A DNA stretch of 64,000 nucleotides. Source: Mangrovitalea sediminis (GTDB lineage: Bacteria > Pseudomonadota > Gammaproteobacteria > Pseudomonadales > Oleiphilaceae). Below the pieces are notes generated by a model that did not search any database, was not told the DNA's origin, and saw only the letters and a list, made by a program, of their open reading frames with translations. Each line of letters opens with the position of its first letter. The stretch's first letter is position 1. Positions 48,224-57,366 of the stretch are shown in pieces. A program made the position numbers and the translations under genes. The stretch lies in the NCBI RefSeq assembly GCF_002514725.1, contig NZ_NTLB01000003.1, positions 496,001-560,000 of the forward strand, written 5' to 3'.

Positions 48224-48649
48224 TTATTGCGGGTACTGATCGTCCAGCTCGCGCTTTTTCTGTATGAATTGCTGGTTTGTCAGCGTCCCGGCGGCCAAAC
48301 TATCTTCCAGTTTGTTTTCCGCTAGCTTGCGCTGATAGTCCACCTTACCTTTAGTTGCATAATAGTTCGCCGTCTCGGCCCCATTATGTCCACTAACCGG
48401 GTCCCAAAGCACCGAGGCTGGCCACAACAGCAAGTTAAGAATTCCCAATCCAATATGCCCGGTGTAGAAAGATCCGCCGCCTGGCAAGATTCCAAGGCCG
48501 GCCGCCAAGGTTGGGTTTTTCTTTTCCACCACTAAATTGCGCGCCTGGTACTGATCCATGAATTGCGTTTGCTGAGGACTCAATCCGGTCGCACACCCGG
48601 ACAGCATAAGAAGGGCTCCTACCAGAGACGCCAAAATCACACCTTTCAT
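48224..48649 (-). CDS. Small lipoprotein with SHOCT-like tail
   Basis: 141 aa. Signal peptide with lipobox LSGC (lipidated Cys19). A hydrophobic middle (GLGILPGGGSFYTGHIGLGILNLLLWP, read in parts, ~50-78) could insert in or lie on a membrane. The C-terminal ~28 residues (DSLAAGTLTNQQFIQKKREL) resemble the short SHOCT helix pair. Start at 48649 has AAGGAG upstream; the frame is open 18 codons further without a ribosome site. Function unknown. It is the only gene between the two inverted repeats. Confidence 0.8.
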   Translation of the reverse strand: MKGVILASLVGALLMLSGCATGLSPQQTQFMDQYQARNLVVEKKNPTLAAGLGILPGGGSFYTGHIGLGILNLLLWPASVLWDPVSGHNGAETANYYATKGKVDYQRKLAENKLEDSLAAGTLTNQQFIQKKRELDDQYPQ

Positions 48650-48780
48650 TTTTTCTCCTTGTTTATGCCATAAAAAGGGGCGACCGCAGCAGCCCTCCTT
48701 CATCTTAGCGTATTTTAATGTGGCCTGTTTGTAGACGTATCATTTTCGAGGGCGAGAGCTCTAGCCAGAACAGCATCGAG

Positions 48781-48902
48781 TGAATCGCCACCAGTTCGCT
48801 AGCCACTTTTCATCCTTTCTCGGGTCCCGCCTGCCAGCGGCAGTTAAAGTGCTTGAAACGGACACTCATCGCAGGACAAACAAACGTCCGCTTTGGCCGA
48901 TT
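48781..48902 (-). repeat. Right copy of the ~121-bp inverted repeat
   Basis: Partner of 47937-48057 in opposite orientation; both inner ends read TGGCGATTCA. No target-site duplication or transposase was found at the borders. Confidence 0.85.
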
Positions 48903-48939
48903 ACCCGAAGTCTTCTTTAAAATGGTTCAGGAAATAACC

Positions 48940-49835
48940 TTATCCCCTGTTTACATCGCCCATATGCTCCGTAACGAAATCGACGAAGGAGCGTAATTTG
49001 GCAGAGTTGCGCATATGCGGGGGCCAGACGATGAGTGTGGGGCGGGCCCTTAGCTGCCAGCCGGGCAGAACCTGTTGCAACTGTCCGTTGGCGATGGGCT
49101 CGGCGACGAGGGTTTCTGCCTGCACGGTCACACCTTGGCCGTTGATGGCCGCACGGCGCAATGCCAGCACACTGTCTGAGCGGAAGCCGCCGGAGACGGG
49201 GACGGTCCGGATGTCATTGCCTTGCTGAAAGCGCCAGACGGGGTGGCGCCCCCATTGTGCGAATGCCAGGCATTGATGCCCTTCAAGGTCCTGCGGTTTC
49301 TCAATGGGAGGATGCGATGCCAGATAGGCGGGGCTGGCGCAGGCGAGCATCCGGTAGGGGGAAAGTGGCCGGGCAATCAGGTCCTGATGGATCTCGTCGC
49401 CGGTACGAATCGCGACATGAAACCCTTCGTCCACCAGGTCAACGACGCGGTCCGTAATGCTCAGCTCGACATCCACTTCCGGATAGTGCTCACGATAGTC
49501 GGCGATGACGTCCACCAGCCGCTCCACGCCCAGCGCTGTCGGTGCGCTGGGCGTAAAGTCCCTCGGGGTTGCTGCCGGATTTCATCCGCCAGGGCATCGG
49601 CCGTTTCAATATCCGCGAGGATGGCGCGGGCGCGCTCCAGGAAGAGGGCGCCAAGGTCCGTCAGGCTTTGTCGCCGTGTCGAGCGGGCAATGAGCTTCCC
49701 TCCCAGTCGTCTTTCCAGGGCCTGAATATGTTTGCCGATCATGGTTCCGGACACGTCGAACTCTTGCGCCACGGCAGAGAAATTTCCGAGTTCTGCAACC
49801 CGAATGAAGACAGCGAGGCTTTTCAGGTAATCCAT
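48940..49835 (-). pseudogene. LysR-family regulator broken by a frameshift
   Basis: The N-terminal part reads from the ATG at 49835 (helix-turn-helix FSAVAQEFDVSGTMIGKHI) to about 49552 and then enters nonsense. The C-terminal substrate-binding half continues in another frame from there to 48940. Adding one G to the run at 49549-49551 joins them as RGTLRPSAPTALGVERLVDV, the usual LysR linker sequence. The intact protein would be ~298 aa. Either a recent loss or a homopolymer sequencing error. It is divergent from the SMP-30-like gene. Confidence 0.85.
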
Positions 49836-49839
49836 TACT

Positions 49840-49851
49840 AACCTTTTGGTT
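49840..49851. promoter_or_regulatory. Palindromic operator in the LysR/SMP-30 intergenic region
   Basis: AACCTTTTGGTT is a near-perfect dyad five bases before the LysR start, with TTA/TAA arms extending it. Position between divergent genes suits a LysR or other regulator site. Confidence 0.4.
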
Positions 49852-49933
49852 GTTAATGAGGGAACCTAAACTTCGATGATCAATTCCTTGGTTAAGAATA
49901 GAGTGCCCCTATCCTTTCCAGGGAGCAACCTTC

Positions 49934-50935
49934 ATGTCCAGACTTTTCAAAACCATGGCGCTTCTCGCCGTCATCAACCTCTTGTGGGCCTGCAGCTGGC
50001 TACCGCCGTCGCCGATAAGGGATTTTTCCCTGCCGAAGGATTTCTATCCTGAAAGTATCGCGGTCAGCCCTGACGGGACTTTCTACATCGGCAGTTGGCG
50101 GGAAGGTGCCATTGCCCGTCTTGCGCCAGGGCAGCACCGGGCCGGGCTGTTTGTCGCACCAGGCAGCAATGGCCTGAGTAATACCCAGGGTGTGCTGGTT
50201 GACCAGAAGCGTGGCCGGCTGTGGGCCTGTTCCGGCAGCCTCGGCTATACGACGGTGCCGCGGACGCCGAGTGCGCTGAAATCCTTTGATCTCGCGACCG
50301 GTGCGGCCTTGCACAGCTATGCATTACCGGGTGGGGGCTATTGCAATGATCTGGCCCTGGCGCCGGACGGCCGTCTCTATGTGACCGATTCGAAGCATGC
50401 GAGGATACTGGTGCTGGACCGTTCCTCGGGGCACCTGCGAACCTGGGTTTCGGATCCGGCCTTTTGCCCCGGAAGCAACGGCTTTTGCCTCAACGGTATC
50501 GCGATCGATCCGGGACAGGCGATCTATGTGAGCGCGGTTAACGCGACGGACCGACTGTTCAGGGTTCCCTTCGTGAGGCAAGGCAGGGCCGGTCGGGTGG
50601 GGGAGGTCGTCTTTCCCAGGGTGTTGAAGAATGCTGACGGTATTCGGTATTTGCAGGGTGGGCGTTTGCTGATCTTCGAAAGTAATGCCTTCGCCAGGAA
50701 CGATCCGCTGGACGGTAGCGTCAGTCTGGCGTCACTGCATACGGACGGGACAGCTTCGTTAAAGACGTTGGTGAACGGTCTGGCCAGCCCTTCATCGGGT
50801 GTGGCCTACAACGGCCGGGTGTATTTCATTCAATCCAAGTACGCCATCCTGCTGCGGCATCCGGCAAACGATACTGCCGAGGTGCCGAGGGGCGTTCCTT
50901 TCATGGTGCAATCGGTGCCGTTGCCGCGCCCCTGA
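49934..50935 (+). CDS. SMP-30/gluconolactonase-like beta-propeller lipoprotein
   Basis: 333 aa. An N-terminal export signal with a possible lipobox (LWAC, Cys20; Trp at -2 is unusual). The body shows propeller repeats: ESIAVSPDGTFYIGSW, NDLALAPDGRLYVTDS and NGIAIDPGQAIYVSAV. Proteins of this kind include lactonases and strictosidine-synthase-like enzymes; catalytic metal residues cannot be assigned by eye. It is likely controlled by the divergent LysR gene, which is frameshifted here. Confidence 0.72.
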   Translation: MSRLFKTMALLAVINLLWACSWLPPSPIRDFSLPKDFYPESIAVSPDGTFYIGSWREGAIARLAPGQHRAGLFVAPGSNGLSNTQGVLVDQKRGRLWACSGSLGYTTVPRTPSALKSFDLATGAALHSYALPGGGYCNDLALAPDGRLYVTDSKHARILVLDRSSGHLRTWVSDPAFCPGSNGFCLNGIAIDPGQAIYVSAVNATDRLFRVPFVRQGRAGRVGEVVFPRVLKNADGIRYLQGGRLLIFESNAFARNDPLDGSVSLASLHTDGTASLKTLVNGLASPSSGVAYNGRVYFIQSKYAILLRHPANDTAEVPRGVPFMVQSVPLPRP

Positions 50936-50975
50936 TGGCCAGCGACCGGGATTCCCGGTCGCGACGGCCATCAGG
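50931..50975. terminator. Bidirectional terminator hairpin
   Basis: Outer stem CCTGATGGCC/GGCCATCAGG (50931-50940, 50966-50975) and inner stem GCGACCGGG/CCCGGTCGC (50942-50950, 50954-50962). It includes the stop codon of the plus-strand gene and lies 20 bases from the end of the convergent FKBP gene. Confidence 0.75.
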
Positions 50976-50994
50976 ACTGTTGTCCTGGTCCGCT

Positions 50995-51498
50995 TTAGTG
51001 GTGATGTCCACCCGGACCATGCACATGCCGGTGGGCTTTTTCTTCATCGCTGGCGTCGCGCAGATCCACCACTTCCAGCTCGAAACGCAGGGTTTTGCCT
51101 GCCAGGGGATGGTTGATATCGACATCGACGGTCTTCAGGCCGACTTTGACGATAGTAACGATGTGATCGCCTTCCTTCGTTTGCAGCGGTACCTGCATGC
51201 CGGGCTTCAGTTTGCCGGCGTGCTTGAAGTACTTGATCGGCATGCGCTGGGTGGCATCTTCCCTGCGCTCACCGTAGGCCTGGTCCGGCGGCAGGGTAAC
51301 GGTGACAGTGTCGCCCTTGCTTTTGCCTGCCACGGCATTTTCAAGGCCGGCGATGATGTTGCTGTAGCCGTGCAGGTACGTCAGTGCCTCGTCCTCGTAA
51401 GAGGATTCGACCAAGTCATTGCTGTCGGCGTCATAGAGTTTGTAGTGCAAGGTGACGACCTTGCCGGATTCGATAGTATTGGCGGATTCGATTGTCAT
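50995..51498 (-). CDS. FKBP-type peptidyl-prolyl isomerase, SlyD-like
   Basis: 167 aa. An FKBP domain interrupted by an insert-in-flap chaperone domain (~70-130), with a His-rich tail (HRHVHGPGGHHH) that may bind nickel or other metals. The start is the ATG at 51498, read from MTIESANTIESGKVVTLHYK; the ribosome site is weak. It sits 58 bases after alr on the same strand and may be co-transcribed. Confidence 0.9.
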   Translation of the reverse strand: MTIESANTIESGKVVTLHYKLYDADSNDLVESSYEDEALTYLHGYSNIIAGLENAVAGKSKGDTVTVTLPPDQAYGERREDATQRMPIKYFKHAGKLKPGMQVPLQTKEGDHIVTIVKVGLKTVDVDINHPLAGKTLRFELEVVDLRDASDEEKAHRHVHGPGGHHH

Positions 51499-51556
51499 GA
51501 GGTTCGCGTCGTCCGAGATAAGCTGATGCTGGCGAAGTCTCCAACAACGGTCGGGT

Positions 51557-52732
51557 TTAGGCAAGTGGTATTGATGGGATTCGTGACTCGGGATCGAGCC
51601 CCGTGGAGACTCCTGCGGGATCGGCCGGGACCTTCCCCGGGCGAGCGGATGCCGAAGCTCGGTAACGCCGGGGAACTCTGCGGCTGATCCCCGTGACCAG
51701 GGTATAGGGGATGGTGTTGCAATAGTCGGCCACTTCATTGAGTGACAAATTTTTCCCCCAGAATTCCACCGTATCGCCGACCTGTGCGTCGGGCAGTTCC
51801 GTCACATCGATGCTCAGCATATCCATGGAGACACGCCCGACCAAACCGGTGCGTCGCCCCTTTACCATGACGGGCGTGCCGCTCTTCGCCTGGCGCGGGT
51901 AGCCATCGCCGTAACCCATGGCAACGGTGGCCACGCGGCTGGGATGTTTGCACACGTAGTCTGCGCCGTAGCCGATGCTGTCGCCCGCTTGCAGATCGCG
52001 GATGGCGATGATGCGGGAGTGGAGCGTCATGGCCGGTTGCAAATGATCGGCATGGTCCTGCGGGTGCGTAAAAGGACTGGCGCCGTAGAGCATCATGCCG
52101 GGTCTTAGCCAGTTCCGGTGGGCTTGGGGCCAGGCAAGTGTCGCCGCTGAATTGGCGAGGCTGGCGGGTGCTTCGAGACCGGCACTTGCCGCATCGAAAC
52201 AGGCGATTTGTGCGTCGGTGTTGGGGCTGTTGAGTTCATCGGCGCAGGCCAGGTGGGTCATCAGGACGACATCGCCGACATTCTGCAGCCCTCGCAGTGT
52301 GTTGTAGGTGGTCTGGTAGTCCGGCGGGCTGATGCCGACCCGGTGCATGCCGGAGTCCAGCTTCAACCAGACATGAATTGGTTGCGGCAGTCGCGTCCGC
52401 TTCAACGCCTCGATTTGATGAGGGCTATGGATCGTGCACCACAGCTGTTCGCGGGCGATGGTTTCCAGCTCGTCTTCCTCGAAAAACCCCTCAAGCAGCA
52501 GAATCGGAAGCGTGATGCCGGCCTCGCGCAGTTCGAGAGCTTCCTCGATACAGGCAACGGCAAAGGCGTCGGCGTCCCCGTGGAGTGCCCGGGCAACGGC
52601 TACGGCGCCATGACCGTAGGCATCGGCCTTGATGACGGCCACCGCGCAGGATGCCGGAGCGAGGCGCTTCGCCAGCCGGTAGTTGTGGAGGATGGCGTTC
52701 AGGTCGATATCAGCGCTGGCGGCCCGGCTCAT
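51557..52732 (-). CDS. alr: Alanine racemase (catabolic, DadX-like)
   Basis: 391 aa. PLP-binding lysine in AVIKADAYGHG (~residue 35), catalytic Tyr in SIGYGADYV (~255), and RVSMDMLSIDV near the end. It interconverts L- and D-alanine. Place behind dadA and ridA suggests the catabolic isozyme dadX. After the normal family end (SRRVPRRY) there are ~35 extra low-complexity residues (SASARPGKVPADPAG), probably a read-on from loss of the original stop. Confidence 0.93.
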   Translation of the reverse strand: MSRAASADIDLNAILHNYRLAKRLAPASCAVAVIKADAYGHGAVAVARALHGDADAFAVACIEEALELREAGITLPILLLEGFFEEDELETIAREQLWCTIHSPHQIEALKRTRLPQPIHVWLKLDSGMHRVGISPPDYQTTYNTLRGLQNVGDVVLMTHLACADELNSPNTDAQIACFDAASAGLEAPASLANSAATLAWPQAHRNWLRPGMMLYGASPFTHPQDHADHLQPAMTLHSRIIAIRDLQAGDSIGYGADYVCKHPSRVATVAMGYGDGYPRQAKSGTPVMVKGRRTGLVGRVSMDMLSIDVTELPDAQVGDTVEFWGKNLSLNEVADYCNTIPYTLVTGISRRVPRRYRASASARPGKVPADPAGVSTGLDPESRIPSIPLA

Positions 52733-52793
52733 GGCTCTCTCCCGTTCAGTCGTTCACTTCTCAGGTTGCTATCGGATTATTCGCAGGCCGTTC

Positions 52794-53177
52794 TCAGGTC
52801 ACCATGATGGCTTCCACTTCGATATCGACGCCCTTGGGCAGCGCCTTAACGGCGTAGGCGGCGCGTGCCGGGTAGGGGGCCTTGAAGTAGCGGGTCATGA
52901 TCTCGTTGACGGTGGCGAAGTTGTCGAGGTCCGTCAGCAACACCGTCAGTTTGACGATATCCGCCAGGGAGCCGCCGGCCGCTTCGGCCACTGCGGTGAG
53001 GTTATCGAAGACGCGCACCGCCTGGGCTTCGAAGGCGTAATTTACGACCTCCATCGTTTGCGGGTCGAGCGGGATCTGGCCGGACAGGTAAACGGTGTCG
53101 CCAGCGCGAACGGCCTGGGAGTAAGGGCCGATAGCGGCAGGGGCCTTGTCGGTACTGATGATGCTTTTGTTGGTCAT
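52794..53177 (-). CDS. ridA: Enamine/imine deaminase RidA
   Basis: 127 aa, the standard RidA/YjgF length, with the signature around [20 protein letters not shown] and the active-site Arg in PARAAYAV. It hydrolyses reactive enamines formed by PLP enzymes and amino-acid dehydrogenases to ammonia and keto acid, fitting its place between dadA and alr. Confidence 0.93.
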   Translation of the reverse strand: MTNKSIISTDKAPAAIGPYSQAVRAGDTVYLSGQIPLDPQTMEVVNYAFEAQAVRVFDNLTAVAEAAGGSLADIVKLTVLLTDLDNFATVNEIMTRYFKAPYPARAAYAVKALPKGVDIEVEAIMVT

Positions 53178-53236
53178 ACGAAGTCCTCGTTATCGATGTG
53201 GGCTTACCGGTAAGGCATACCCATAACCTCAATGTT

Positions 53237-54502
53237 TCAGGCATAGGCCCGCGGGTAGCGACTGATATCCAGCCCGGCTGGATCGATATCCGGCTGACGG
53301 CTGCTGATGACGTCGGCGATAAAGCGGCCGGAGCCAAGGGACATGGTCCAGCCCAGGGTGCCATGACCGGTGTTCAGGTAGAGACTCGGGTACTTGGTAC
53401 CGCCGAGGATCGGTGTGCCGTCAGGCGTCATCGGGCGCAGCCCGGTCCAGAATTCGGCGTTCTCCAGATCGCCTCCACCGCCGAACAGGTCTTCGACCAC
53501 AAAGCGCACGTTGGCCTTGCGGCTTTCGGGGGTGCTCAGGTCGTAGCCGGTCAGCTCGGCGGTGCCGCCGACGCGGATGCGGTTGTTCAGCCGGCTGACG
53601 GCAACCTTGTAGGTTTCATCCATCACGGTGGACACCGGGGCGCGGGATTCGTCGGTGATATCCAGGGTCAGCGAATAGCCCTTTACCGGGTAGACCGGGA
53701 TGCGGATGCCGATGCGTGACAGTAGCAGGGGGCTGTAGCTGCCCATGGCGACCAGATAGCGGTCGGCCTTGAAAAGGCCGGCATCGGTCTGGACGCCCTG
53801 GATATCGCCATTTTCAACCGCAATATCCTTGATGTCGGTATTGAAACGGAACTGTACGCCGAGTTCTTCGCAGGCGGTTGCCAGTGCCTGGGTGAACTTG
53901 AAGCAGTCGCCGGTCTCGTCATTGGGCAGACGCAGGCCGCCGAGGATTTTTCCCTGAACGTGGGCCAGCGCGGGTTCATAACGAACGCAGTCGGCGCGGC
54001 TGAGTTCCTCGTAGGCCACGCCACACTCTTGGAGTATGGCAATGTCGGCTGCCGCGCCGTCGACCTGTTTCTGACTGCGGAACAGCTGGATCAGCCCGCC
54101 GGCGCCGTCGTCGTAACGAATCCCTGTTTCGCGGCGCAGCTCACGGAAACAATCGCGGCTGTATTCGGCAATGCGCAGCATGCGCGCTTTGTTTACCTGA
54201 TAGGCAGCCTGGGAGCAGTTGCGCAGCATCTGCGCCATCCATCCAATCAAGGCCGGGTCCGGCTGAAAGCGGATTCTTAACGGCGCGAGATCCTGCATCA
54301 TCCACTTGATCGCTTTCAGTGGAATGCCCGGTGCCGCCCACGGGGCGGAGTAGCCCGGGGATATCTGGCCGGCGTTGGCAAAACTGGTCTCCAGGGCCGG
54401 CGCAGGTTGGCGGTCGATGACCGTAACTTCGTGCCCTGCCTTGGCGAGATACCAGGCACTGGTGACCCCGATGACCCCACTTCCCAGAATAAGAATCCGC
54501 AT
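53237..54502 (-). CDS. dadA: D-amino acid dehydrogenase small subunit DadA
   Basis: 421 aa. N-terminal FAD/NAD-type Rossmann motif ([20 protein letters not shown]), a DAO fold throughout, and a C-terminal FAD contact ([14 protein letters not shown]). It oxidises D-alanine and other D-amino acids at the inner membrane, feeding electrons to the chain. AGGTGAG precedes the ATG. First gene of the dadA-ridA-alr operon and divergent from the Lrp gene. Confidence 0.96.
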   Translation of the reverse strand: MRILILGSGVIGVTSAWYLAKAGHEVTVIDRQPAPALETSFANAGQISPGYSAPWAAPGIPLKAIKWMMQDLAPLRIRFQPDPALIGWMAQMLRNCSQAAYQVNKARMLRIAEYSRDCFRELRRETGIRYDDGAGGLIQLFRSQKQVDGAAADIAILQECGVAYEELSRADCVRYEPALAHVQGKILGGLRLPNDETGDCFKFTQALATACEELGVQFRFNTDIKDIAVENGDIQGVQTDAGLFKADRYLVAMGSYSPLLLSRIGIRIPVYPVKGYSLTLDITDESRAPVSTVMDETYKVAVSRLNNRIRVGGTAELTGYDLSTPESRKANVRFVVEDLFGGGGDLENAEFWTGLRPMTPDGTPILGGTKYPSLYLNTGHGTLGWTMSLGSGRFIADVISSRQPDIDPAGLDISRYPRAYA

Positions 54503-54596
54503 AAACTCACCTGTCCGGTTGGATGCGCGTAATGCCGCGATATTCGCCAGTATATGATGGCTATTGCGTTTTATTTTTTTGTTGTTTTTGAAAAAT

Positions 54597-54611
54597 CAGG
54601 ATAAATTTCTG
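54597..54611. promoter_or_regulatory. Lrp-type binding site between dadA and the Lrp gene
   Basis: Read on the minus strand, CAGAAATTTATCCTG fits the E. coli Lrp consensus YAGHAWATTWTDCTR at 13 of 15 positions. A TTGACA lies next to it on the same strand. The surrounding 54560-54640 is strongly AT-rich, as expected for an Lrp-wrapped control region. Confidence 0.6.
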
Positions 54612-54638
54612 TCAATTGACTCATTGGCAGATAAAGTT

Positions 54639-55148
54639 ATGGTCGCGAAATCTTCAGGTGAGAAACCCCGGACGCTGGACAGGATCGACCTCAATATCCT
54701 GCGCGTCCTGCAGCGTAACGGTCGTATTTCCTACACGGATCTGGCCGACCAGGTCGGCCTATCGACAACGCCCTGTATGGAACGCGTCAAGCGGCTTGAA
54801 AAGCAGGGTGTCATCGAAGGGTATTACGCCCGTCTGAGTCCATCGCACCTGGGCTACAGCATGCTTGTCTTTGTGGAAATTGCGCTGTCCTACCAGTCAC
54901 CCGATGCCTTCGAACGCTTCAACGAGGCGGTGGCGGACTTGCCCTATGTGTTGGAGTGTCATCTGGTTTCCGGTGACGCCGATTACCTGTTGAAGGCCAG
55001 GATTGCGGATATGTCCGAATACCGGGAACTGCTCGGGGAAATGCTGCTGACCCTGCCGGGGGTAAAGAATTCGAAGAGTTATATCGTCATGGAAGAGGTG
55101 AAAGAGTCGCTGTCGCTGCCGGTCAATCCGGGGCGATCGCGGCGGTAA
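54639..55148 (+). CDS. Lrp/AsnC-family regulator (DadR/Lrp type)
   Basis: 169 aa from ATG 54639; the frame extends 25 codons upstream, but that stretch is the AT-rich promoter region and is not family-like. HTH (ISYTDLADQVGLSTTPCMERVKRL, read in parts) and RAM domain (LECHLVSGDADYLLKARIADM). It closely resembles E. coli Lrp. Divergent position from dadA suggests it is the alanine-responsive activator of the dad operon and also autoregulated. Confidence 0.92.
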   Translation: MVAKSSGEKPRTLDRIDLNILRVLQRNGRISYTDLADQVGLSTTPCMERVKRLEKQGVIEGYYARLSPSHLGYSMLVFVEIALSYQSPDAFERFNEAVADLPYVLECHLVSGDADYLLKARIADMSEYRELLGEMLLTLPGVKNSKSYIVMEEVKESLSLPVNPGRSRR

Positions 55149-55276
55149 CCGGATGACAACAAAAAATCGGTACGCAGGACATTCGTTCGGCGGCTATGGT
55201 TATCTCTGGTCTTGTGTTCGCTCCACACATTGGCTCCAAAACAGGACGATTCGCCGAATTCTCGAGGGACTGTTTC

Positions 55277-57163
55277 ATGCTCCGGTTGGTTTGCCCACTG
55301 CTCCTGCTGCTTCTGTCAGTTGCTTTCAGCGTCGACGCCTTCGCTGCGGGGCCGGCTCGGCCTGACGCAATCCTCCCGAGCGGCGCCAAATACTATGGCG
55401 CGTTGAAAGATGGCGTGCTCGAGGGGAAGGGAACGCTCGTCTGGCCTAATGGTGACCGTTATCAGGGCGGATTCCATGCCGGGCTGATGTCGGGTAAGGG
55501 CGTCTGGGTGCGCGGCGACGGTGACCGCTATGAGGGCGAAATGGCCGATGGGCTGCCCAATGGCCAGGGGACGCTGGCCTATGCCAATGGTTCGCACTAC
55601 GAAGGTCATTTCAGCAACGGTTATCCGGACGGTAAGGGGCGGTTGACCTGGATCAGCGGCAGCACCTATCAAGGCGATTTCAAACTGGGCGAGCCGGATG
55701 GGCAGGGGCGTCTGACCCGGTTCAACGGCAATGTCTACACCGGTGGAATGAAGGCGGGTCTCTTCAGTGGGCAAGGTGAGCTACGGGAGCCCGGCGGCGC
55801 CCTGTTCAAAGGGACCTTCGCAAAAGGCGATATCGTCAAGGGCGTATGGATTGGGGCCGGGCATCGCCACTATCAAGGCGGCTTTAAGCACTGGCGCTTC
55901 GATGGCGAGGGTACCTATACCAATGACAGCGGCGAGACGTTCAGCGGCACTTTCGCTGAGGGCTCTCTCGTCAAAGGGCGTTGGCGTGACGGCCAGGGCG
56001 ATCATTACGAAGGCGGCTTCAAGAAACTGTATTTTGACGGCCAGGGCACCTATACGACCGCCAAGGGCGATGTCTTCAGCGGGTCCTTCAAAGACGGCGA
56101 AATGACAGGGATTGGCCGGTATGACGGAACCGATGGGGAGCACTACGAAGGTAGCTTCGAACACTGGCGTTACAGTGGCTTGGGGCACCTGACAACGCCG
56201 GATGGCGATGTCTACATCGGGCAGTTCAAGCACGGTGAATACAACGGCTGGGGGATACTGACCGAAGCCTCGGCGGCGCCGGGTGGCAAGCCGAAGGTGG
56301 AAACCGGGAAATGGATTGATGGTGAGCTGGAGGGACATACCTGGTGGGACGAGTCGGTGAAAGTCGCCGCTCAGGCACTTTACAGTCAGCAGCGCCTGCT
56401 CAGCCGCGCCTTGGCAAATCTCAAACCCGCGACACCCCATGCGATCAATCTTTATCTGGTTTCTGTGGCGGGCGATGGGTCCGAGGAAGTGTTCCGCCGT
56501 GAGGCCGAGTATGTCGACCGGGAATTTGCCGATCGTTTCAGTACCGAAGGCCATTCCGTGGTGTTGGCCAACAGCCGAACCAGTGCCACACGCCTGCCGA
56601 TGGCGACGGTGGAAAGCCTGCGTCGCACACTGGCGGCGACGGCTCGTCAGATGGACCCCAAGCGGGACATCCTGTTCCTGTTCCTCACCAGTCACGGCGG
56701 CCGTGACCATGAACTCTCCCTGCGCGAGTACGGCATCGATCTCGCCAATCTCAAGGCTGAGACGCTGGGCAAGATGCTGAAGGCGTCACCTTTCCGGTAT
56801 AAAGTGGTGGTTATTTCTGCCTGCTATTCCGGAGGTTTTATCAATGATCTCAAGGACGGTCATACGCTGATTATTACGGCGGCGCGTTTTGACCGTACGT
56901 CGTTTGGTTGTGCGGACGAAAACCAGTTCACCTACTTTGGCAGGGCTTTCTTCAAGGAAAGTGTGCCCAAGACCCACTCCTTCGTCGATGCTTTCAATAT
57001 GGCGAGCAGCCTTGTACTGAAGTGGGAGAACAAGGATAAGGCCACACATCATTCACATCCGCAGATTTACCGCGAGCCTGGTGTCGAGTCGCAGTTGAAG
57101 CGCTGGCGGGCACAATTCGACAACTCTCCAGCCGGTAACACCATTGCCGCCGTAAGATCGTAA
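55277..57163 (+). CDS. Exported MORN-repeat protein with C13 caspase-like peptidase domain
   Basis: 628 aa from ATG 55277 (GAGGGA upstream), signal peptide ~1-24. About 13 MORN repeats of ~23 residues (YxGxFxxGxxxGxG pattern) fill residues ~35-345. A C-terminal caspase-like domain follows, with the His in FLTSHGGRD (His473) and Cys in ISACYSGGF (Cys516), the catalytic pair of clan CD/C13 peptidases. From about the seventh repeat the MORN units alternate in two types. It is probably a periplasmic or outer-membrane-associated protease on a repeat scaffold; target unknown. Confidence 0.85.
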   Translation: MLRLVCPLLLLLLSVAFSVDAFAAGPARPDAILPSGAKYYGALKDGVLEGKGTLVWPNGDRYQGGFHAGLMSGKGVWVRGDGDRYEGEMADGLPNGQGTLAYANGSHYEGHFSNGYPDGKGRLTWISGSTYQGDFKLGEPDGQGRLTRFNGNVYTGGMKAGLFSGQGELREPGGALFKGTFAKGDIVKGVWIGAGHRHYQGGFKHWRFDGEGTYTNDSGETFSGTFAEGSLVKGRWRDGQGDHYEGGFKKLYFDGQGTYTTAKGDVFSGSFKDGEMTGIGRYDGTDGEHYEGSFEHWRYSGLGHLTTPDGDVYIGQFKHGEYNGWGILTEASAAPGGKPKVETGKWIDGELEGHTWWDESVKVAAQALYSQQRLLSRALANLKPATPHAINLYLVSVAGDGSEEVFRREAEYVDREFADRFSTEGHSVVLANSRTSATRLPMATVESLRRTLAATARQMDPKRDILFLFLTSHGGRDHELSLREYGIDLANLKAETLGKMLKASPFRYKVVVISACYSGGFINDLKDGHTLIITAARFDRTSFGCADENQFTYFGRAFFKESVPKTHSFVDAFNMASSLVLKWENKDKATHHSHPQIYREPGVESQLKRWRAQFDNSPAGNTIAAVRS

Positions 57164-57366
57164 CGGGTTTCTTTCACTTCCCGGATCAGGGGGCCGCTGG
57201 GCATCGCACGATTCCGCACTCAGGCCCTCAACGCGATATCCCCTCAGCCAGCCGCTTTTCTTGACCGTCGTCATGGTCCATTCAGGGTGTTTTTGCCCAA
57301 TTATCGGGCACAGATGCAGGAATCAACTAAAATTTCCGTAGTTGGATCCGTAGTGAGGGCTTTTTC

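Noticed and set aside
48061-48267. Short plus-strand ORF of 68 codons beside the left inverted repeat
   Set aside because: It runs through the two terminator hairpins and into the 3' end of the lipoprotein gene, with no ribosome site or known motif.
49836-49933. Intact LysR gene starting at a downstream codon
   Set aside because: The 195-codon C-terminal frame alone lacks a DNA-binding domain and a ribosome site; the two frames clearly form one broken gene.
57328-57356. FliA promoter before the chemoreceptor gene
   Set aside because: TAAA is present at the right distance but the -10 side (TCCGTAGT) matches GCCGATAA at only three positions.
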